From Ignavibacteria bacterium RIFOXYC2_FULL_35_21 (GTDB lineage Bacteria; Bacteroidota; Ignavibacteria; Kapaibacteriales; UBA2268): a DNA stretch of 38,336 bases. Made by a program: the position numbers and the translations under genes. The stretch lies in contig MHAY01000065.1 in assembly GCA_001804705.1 (NCBI GenBank), forward strand, positions 1 through 38,336, read 5' to 3'. Under the pieces are notes generated by a model. The model saw nothing but the letters and a program-made list of their open reading frames with translations. It was not told the DNA's origin and made no database searches. Positions 34,280 through 38,336 of the stretch are shown here, piece by piece; within the stretch, counting starts at the first letter, position 1, and every line of letters starts with the position of its first letter.

Positions 34280-36451
34280 TTATCTCATCTTCATTATCTC
34301 AATCTCTACGGTTCTGCTTAGGAATCGCTCTTCAGGTGTTGAGTAGGAATAAATTCCCAATGGATATTTTGTTGCACCCATTCCTTCGATTTTTGTGATT
34401 TTTGCAAAAGTCATAAGAGAACGGACTGTATTACTTATTTCCCTTGCCCTCATTTCCGAAAGATATTCATTGGTCCTGTCTGTGCCGAGAAAATCGCAGT
34501 AACCCAAAATTGACATTGTCGAGTTGCCGTCCAGAATTTTCAGAAATTCTTTAATTTGATTCCTGTACAGGCTTTCGAGAATAAATTGGGAAACATCAAA
34601 CAATGGAAGAATCAGTCTCTCTATCAGCGTATCAACTGTGTCCCTGTTGATTTTTACATTTCTCATCGAGAGAGCCGCCTCGTCTTTGTCATCAAAGAGT
34701 TTATACGATATGCTCAAAGGTGCAGTGGCACTCATAGAACGAAAATCCTTTGGTATAACATCATAATAAACGGCCTGTGGTTTGCTTTTCTTTCCTTCAT
34801 TCGTTATTACTTTATCAAAGATTGATGAAGTGAGCATCCAACGGTTTACTCCTTCTTTAGAACTACCCTGCGGGTCATACATTACGAGTGTCGGCTCAAC
34901 TTTGAGCGGCTCGAGATAGTAATTTCCCTGTACAGGAGCAAGTAATTCAGGTGATGATGATTCTATTTCAACCCGCCTGTTTTCCGAATAACCAAATTCA
35001 GACTGGCTTATTGTTCTGAATTCAGGATGACAGTTATTCAATGGTGGATTTATCGTAATGCGGCTTTCCTCGATATTAAATGTATTTACTAAATAATCCT
35101 TAACAGTCTTTGCTCTTTGATTTGCAAGAGTGCAATTTATTTTTTCAGTTGTCGGGTCAGTGGTTCCTGATAGGGTTATTTTAGATGTCGGATTATCAAC
35201 CATTCTTCTACCTATGATATTCAGCACGTTTCTATGGTATATAACCGAATTTGGCTCCAGTTCTGTCTCGGAGAAAGTATTATTTTGTGAAAGGAGGTAA
35301 TATCTTTCGGGAATTTTACTTGTGTTATGCTCGAAAAATACATAAGGCAGAACAGGATAAATATCGCGCCGGAGCTGAACAGTTGCGTTGAATGAAGTTA
35401 CGGGAGAGAGTCTCTTTCCGGCTGAATCCGTTTCATACAATCCGATATTAGCAATTAAATTTGCTCCCCCAGATGTTGGCAGATATAATGTATCAACCCT
35501 GGATATCTCTTCCAGATAAACAATTGTATCCCTGTTCTCAATTTCTCTCTGAGTGATTACAGGTTCACCGGGAGAAAGATATTTAGCCGAATATTTATTC
35601 GATTGAATTGTAATCGTATCTATTAAATAATTTTTTCTTTTCAGCTCGATAAGCCTTTCGGGTGAGTATTTGAGCGATATTCCTGCATATAATGAATTGA
35701 TTTTCCATTTATTGTTTGACGTCCAGTTATTTTCACCGATTACAGGTGTAATACCATAAGTAAAAAACACTTCGGGTGCAAGGAGCAAAGAGCCTGACTG
35801 GTTGAGAAGAATTTCATAGCTCAATCCTGCAATTGCTGAGACATCAAAAGAATTGACATTAAAAATCTTTCCGTTAGCCTTCAATTCTTTTCCATTATTT
35901 TCAATAAAGACCATGTTTGAGGGTTGTACGATTTTATCATATTGCTCAAAACTATTTTCAAGATAAATACCGGCATTCGCACCGATATGAAAGAAAAGCC
36001 TGCCTACAGACTTCAGACTGAACATCGGAGAAAATGAAAATGTCGAAAGCTTAGCCTTAAATTCTCTGTCAATTTTCGCATTAAATTGTGATTGTCCATT
36101 TTGTACAAGTGTATCAAATCTTAAATCGAACTTACCGCTTTTATCAAAGTAATTTGCCCTGACTCCCAGCAGGAGCCAGTTTGTTAGAGGCATTTCGAAC
36201 AGAAGCCCAAATCCGTATCCGTCGCCTGTGCCATTATTAAGTCCGGCACAGCAATTTTTTATATTTGGAAGTGAATTAATTTTTGAATCATGCCAGTTGT
36301 AACCATATTGACCAAACAATCCATACCTTGGATTCAACTTGTAAGGGTCATTGATTAATTGGCTCGAAAGAACTGAACAAGAGATTGTCAGAATAAAGAC
36401 AATCATTGCTAATTTAATAAAAGTATTTTTTACCCGGCAGCAGGTTTTCAT
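34280..36451 (-). CDS. Outer-membrane protein with two OmpA-like domains
   Basis: 723 residues from the ATG at 36451, which has AGGTG five bases upstream (the frame is open to 36475). A signal peptide precedes an N-terminal region (about 35-265) with alternating aromatic strands (LSTFSFSPMFSLKSVGR) that looks like a beta-barrel. An extended middle follows. OmpA-like domain 1 (about 368-497) has Asp432 (TTDP), Arg446 (ANQRA) and NRRVEI. Domain 2 (about 612-721) has Asp653 (GYCDFLG), Arg668 (EMRA) and SRTVEIEI. The Asp and Arg are those that bind peptidoglycan. It probably ties the outer membrane to the cell wall at two points. Confidence 0.88.
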   Translation of the reverse strand: MKTCCRVKNTFIKLAMIVFILTISCSVLSSQLINDPYKLNPRYGLFGQYGYNWHDSKINSLPNIKNCCAGLNNGTGDGYGFGLLFEMPLTNWLLLGVRANYFDKSGKFDLRFDTLVQNGQSQFNAKIDREFKAKLSTFSFSPMFSLKSVGRLFFHIGANAGIYLENSFEQYDKIVQPSNMVFIENNGKELKANGKIFNVNSFDVSAIAGLSYEILLNQSGSLLLAPEVFFTYGITPVIGENNWTSNNKWKINSLYAGISLKYSPERLIELKRKNYLIDTITIQSNKYSAKYLSPGEPVITQREIENRDTIVYLEEISRVDTLYLPTSGGANLIANIGLYETDSAGKRLSPVTSFNATVQLRRDIYPVLPYVFFEHNTSKIPERYYLLSQNNTFSETELEPNSVIYHRNVLNIIGRRMVDNPTSKITLSGTTDPTTEKINCTLANQRAKTVKDYLVNTFNIEESRITINPPLNNCHPEFRTISQSEFGYSENRRVEIESSSPELLAPVQGNYYLEPLKVEPTLVMYDPQGSSKEGVNRWMLTSSIFDKVITNEGKKSKPQAVYYDVIPKDFRSMSATAPLSISYKLFDDKDEAALSMRNVKINRDTVDTLIERLILPLFDVSQFILESLYRNQIKEFLKILDGNSTMSILGYCDFLGTDRTNEYLSEMRAREISNTVRSLMTFAKITKIEGMGATKYPLGIYSYSTPEERFLSRTVEIEIMKMR

Positions 36452-36549
36452 GCTACACCTATATATTTCAATCATTTATATAAATGTTAATAGATAGAGC
36501 AAAAATTTTGCCAAGTATTTAAAAGGTTAGGATTAATTAGGATTAATGA

Positions 36550-36686
36550 TGAATAGCCACTATCTTTAGATAGTGGGGTTTTATTACTCTGTCACTTTCC
36601 GACTTCAGTCACTTAAATCCATTACCGGATAAATCCTGTGTAGCAGAATAAACATACCTCCACTACTTAAAAGTTGTGGCTATTCA
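36550..36686. repeat. Dispersed 135-bp inverted-end element, copy 2 (inverted)
   Basis: 137 bases with the same perfect 11-base terminal inverted repeats as 32221-32354. Its reverse complement aligns with copy 1 over the whole length. Shared blocks include GGATTTATCC, TAAGTGACT, and the right-end hairpin CCACTATCT-..-AGATAGTGG, where only loop bases differ. The left-end hairpin has one stem mismatch. It lies between the OmpA-type gene and the DUF2318-like gene. Confidence 0.85.
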
Positions 36687-36707
36687 TTTTAAAAAAAATG
36701 ATATAAA

Positions 36708-37436
36708 TCATTTACCAATATTGAACATTCTGAAATACACTTTTTCAGCTTCTTCAACTGTCATTATATAAACACCACAAGCAAGACTGCTGATGTTAAA
36801 AGATAAATCAGTTGAAGAACTTGTAACAGAATTAAGAATATGTCCGTTCAAATCGAATATACTTATATTTCGTTCAGCAGACACAGGCATTTTCAGGAGC
36901 AATTCATTATCTTTTACATTTATTATAAATGATGATGGTAAAACTTTCGGGTCATTAACACCTGAATATGGCTCCGGAGGAAATAGATAAGCACCCTTTT
37001 CTATTTCAGAATTTTGGATGACAATTTCATCAGCATTAATTGTATGAGGAAGATACCCGGGCCAGCAGCCTCCCTGCCCCTGGGAACCGAGGTTTTCGAT
37101 TGGATATTGATTGCCGCAATTGTTGCATTTCATAATATCACCGTTCTGAGAATATCCTTTATCTGCATTGTAGCAAACTTCACAGGCATTGAATGCAGTC
37201 TTGATATTACCATTACCATCCTGAACAATGAAGTATTCAATTTCCTTTTTTGTCGTTGCATTAATGATATATGTGTAGGAATAATATTTCGCTGTTGTTG
37301 ATATTTCCGAAACGGGATGTCTTTTATCCTGTGCTTGTGCATTTGTGCCGGCACTGAAAATATATAATAAAATCAGGAATAAGAAACTAATTCCCGATAA
37401 AAGAATAGTATTTATTTTAGTAAAAATTGTTTTCAT
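36708..37436 (-). CDS. DUF2318-like Cys-rich protein with T9SS sorting domain
   Basis: 242 residues from the ATG at 37436, with GGGAG six bases upstream (the frame is open to 37460). A signal peptide (NTILLSGISFLFLILLYIF, about 9-35) is followed by a DUF2318-like region with Cys85 and Cys88 (NACEVCYNADKGY), Cys104 and Cys107 (MKCNNCGNQYP) and Cys124 (GGCWPGYLP). The pattern suggests metal or cluster binding. The last ~70 residues are a T9SS sorting domain (ISIFDLNGHILNS ... GVYIMTVEEAEKVYFRMF). DUF2318 is usually part of a cytoplasmic-membrane protein, so a T9SS-exported version is unusual. Confidence 0.75.
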   Translation of the reverse strand: MKTIFTKINTILLSGISFLFLILLYIFSAGTNAQAQDKRHPVSEISTTAKYYSYTYIINATTKKEIEYFIVQDGNGNIKTAFNACEVCYNADKGYSQNGDIMKCNNCGNQYPIENLGSQGQGGCWPGYLPHTINADEIVIQNSEIEKGAYLFPPEPYSGVNDPKVLPSSFIINVKDNELLLKMPVSAERNISIFDLNGHILNSVTSSSTDLSFNISSLACGVYIMTVEEAEKVYFRMFNIGK

Positions 37437-37709
37437 AAATGCTCCCATAGATTTTTTCAAATAACTTCACTAATTCAAATTCATATTTCATAGTAAGGTT
37501 TCAATTTTAATATTATTTAATAAGTAAATATAAGAAAATATTTCTTAACATATCAATGAAAAAAATATAATTTTGTTTAATTGATAATTTAGAATGGATA
37601 ATTGAAAATGAAATTCGTTAGGTGTTTCTTGTTATGACTAGTGACTTTCGACTATTCACTGTTGACTTAAAGAATTTTCAATGAATTTTCATTTTGAAAT
37701 TTCAATTTC

Positions 37710-37743
37710 AAATGGGTTGAAAATATTCAACCCCTACAATTTA
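37710..37743. repeat. 34-bp palindromic direct repeat, copy 1
   Basis: AAATGGGTTGAA, AATA, then TTCAACCC and CTACAATTTA. It is identical to copy 2 at 37757-37790, separated from it by 13 bases. The core forms an 8-bp stem (GGGTTGAA / TTCAACCC). Confidence 0.85.
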
Positions 37744-37756
37744 ACATTCAACATCC

Positions 37757-37790
37757 AAATGGGTTGAAAATATTCAACCCCTACAATTTA
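37757..37790. repeat. 34-bp palindromic direct repeat, copy 2
   Basis: Exact second copy of 37710-37743, with the same hairpin core. It lies 19 bases past the stop of the broken T9SS gene on the minus strand. Confidence 0.85.
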
Positions 37791-37809
37791 AATCCAACAC
37801 TCAAAACTT

Positions 37810-38336
37810 TTATCTCAAAACCACAAATTTTCCTGAATAGGCTTTGCTCCCCGATTTCACAACACAGAAATAAATGCCGTTAGGAAGCGTGGAGCAGTCA
37901 AATTCAATGCGTTTGCCGTATGTGTTTTGTGTGAGCAGTTCAGTCCCGAGGCAATCGAATATAGAAACACGAGTATTGCTCATTAATTCAGGAGAATATT
38001 CGATTGTGATTTTGTCGGTGGCGGGATTGGGGGAAACCTTGATTTCATAAATTGATTTTTGTTCAGGTTTATTATCCTCTGCACTGAGTATGACACCACC
38101 TTCGCGGAATACTGAGAGACCCCAGGTTCTTTTGGTATTTCTAAATAAACGGCTACTCTATCTAAATAGTAAAAATCATTTAGCCCTTCAATTTTACTTA
38201 GATATTCTACAATGCTGTCTCTATTTACATATTCGTTGAATCCTATAAAGAATACTCTTGAGCCAATATGATTTGAATCAGTTATTTCCGGAGATATTTT
38301 TCTAAAATAATAACTGCCAAATTTATTCTCCAACTC
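37810..38336 (-). pseudogene. Frameshifted 3' end of a T9SS-secreted protein (partial)
   Basis: The gene enters from the right edge in one frame (ELENKFGSYYFRKI ... DRVAVYLEIPK). At 38130-38133 (a run of four A on the coding strand) the natural protein must change frame. From there the correct frame reads RTWGLSVFREGGVILSAED, then a T9SS sorting domain: VSPNPATDKITIEYSP ... LPNGIYFCVVKSGSKAYSGK and ends FVVLR at 37810. One extra A at the run would join the frames. The other frame goes on to 37983 as meaningless sequence. This is the end of a cargo protein of unknown function, either a true pseudogene or a one-base sequencing error. Confidence 0.75.

Larger units (their letters stand above)
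37437..37809. other. Gene-free gap with paired 34-bp repeats
   Basis: About 370 bases between the DUF2318-like gene start and the end of a broken T9SS gene. It holds the direct repeats at 37710-37743 and 37757-37790. No promoter of the TTTG-N19-TAnnTTTG type and no coding frame were found. Confidence 0.6.

Noticed and set aside
37710-37790. Two identical 34-base palindromic repeats with a 13-base gap, as a mini CRISPR array
   Set aside because: Only two copies, the gap is far shorter than a spacer, and no cas gene is nearby. It is listed as a dispersed repeat instead.
37983-38333. The open frame ending in KSQSNILLN as a complete gene
   Set aside because: Its last ~40 residues are the T9SS sorting domain read in the wrong frame; the real frame is shifted by one base at 38130-38133.

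Overview
The window comes from an AT-rich bacterium of the FCB superphylum, on the Bacteroidota / Chlorobiota / Ignavibacteriota / Kapabacteria side. Four lines of evidence point there. The secy-map junction lacks adk. Four proteins carry C-terminal type IX secretion (T9SS) sorting domains, some behind ASH/choice-of-anchor-D repeats. Ribosomal protein L2 has the HPMGGGEG variant common in Bacteroidetes. Three to four gene starts have the Bacteroidetes-type promoter TTTG-N19/20-TAnnTTTG.

Left half (about 1-19,170, all on the minus strand): one long str-S10-spc-alpha supercluster, read rpsL, rpsG, fusA, tuf, rpsJ ... secY, map, infA, rpmJ, rpsM, rpsK, rpoA, rplQ. It starts at a near-perfect promoter (19135-19166) and ends at an intrinsic terminator (91-117). 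rpsD is missing between rpsK and rpoA. L36 and S14 are zinc-free forms. L17, S17 and L5 carry charged extensions. Five bases past the terminator's T-tract, the 5' end of a group II intron begins and runs out of the window; this is the insertion habit of class IIC introns.

Middle (19,330-26,550, minus strand): two large secreted T9SS proteins (an ASH-repeat protein and an Omp28/thioredoxin-like ASH protein), a signal-bearing cupin, and a small operon of a Cys/His-tailed zinc-ribbon protein followed by an SRPBCC (AHSA1-like) protein.

Accessory and metabolic stretch (26,587-32,117, plus strand): a compact two-gene restriction-modification system with a phage-type Dam-like methyltransferase, leuC-leuD, a higBA toxin-antitoxin pair with a palindromic operator, and a second RelE-type toxin-antitoxin pair whose toxin is frameshifted in an A8 run and overlaps pyrE by 4 bases.

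Right end (32,118-38,336): a secreted TolB/CsgG-like hypothetical protein, a NifU-domain Fe-S scaffold, an outer-membrane protein with two OmpA-like domains in tandem, a DUF2318-like Cys-rich protein fused to a T9SS tail, and the frameshifted 3' end of another T9SS cargo gene. Intergenic gaps here are full of hairpin repeats, including two copies of a ~135-bp element with 11-bp perfect terminal inverted repeats. All functional calls rest on reading the sequence; no database search was run.
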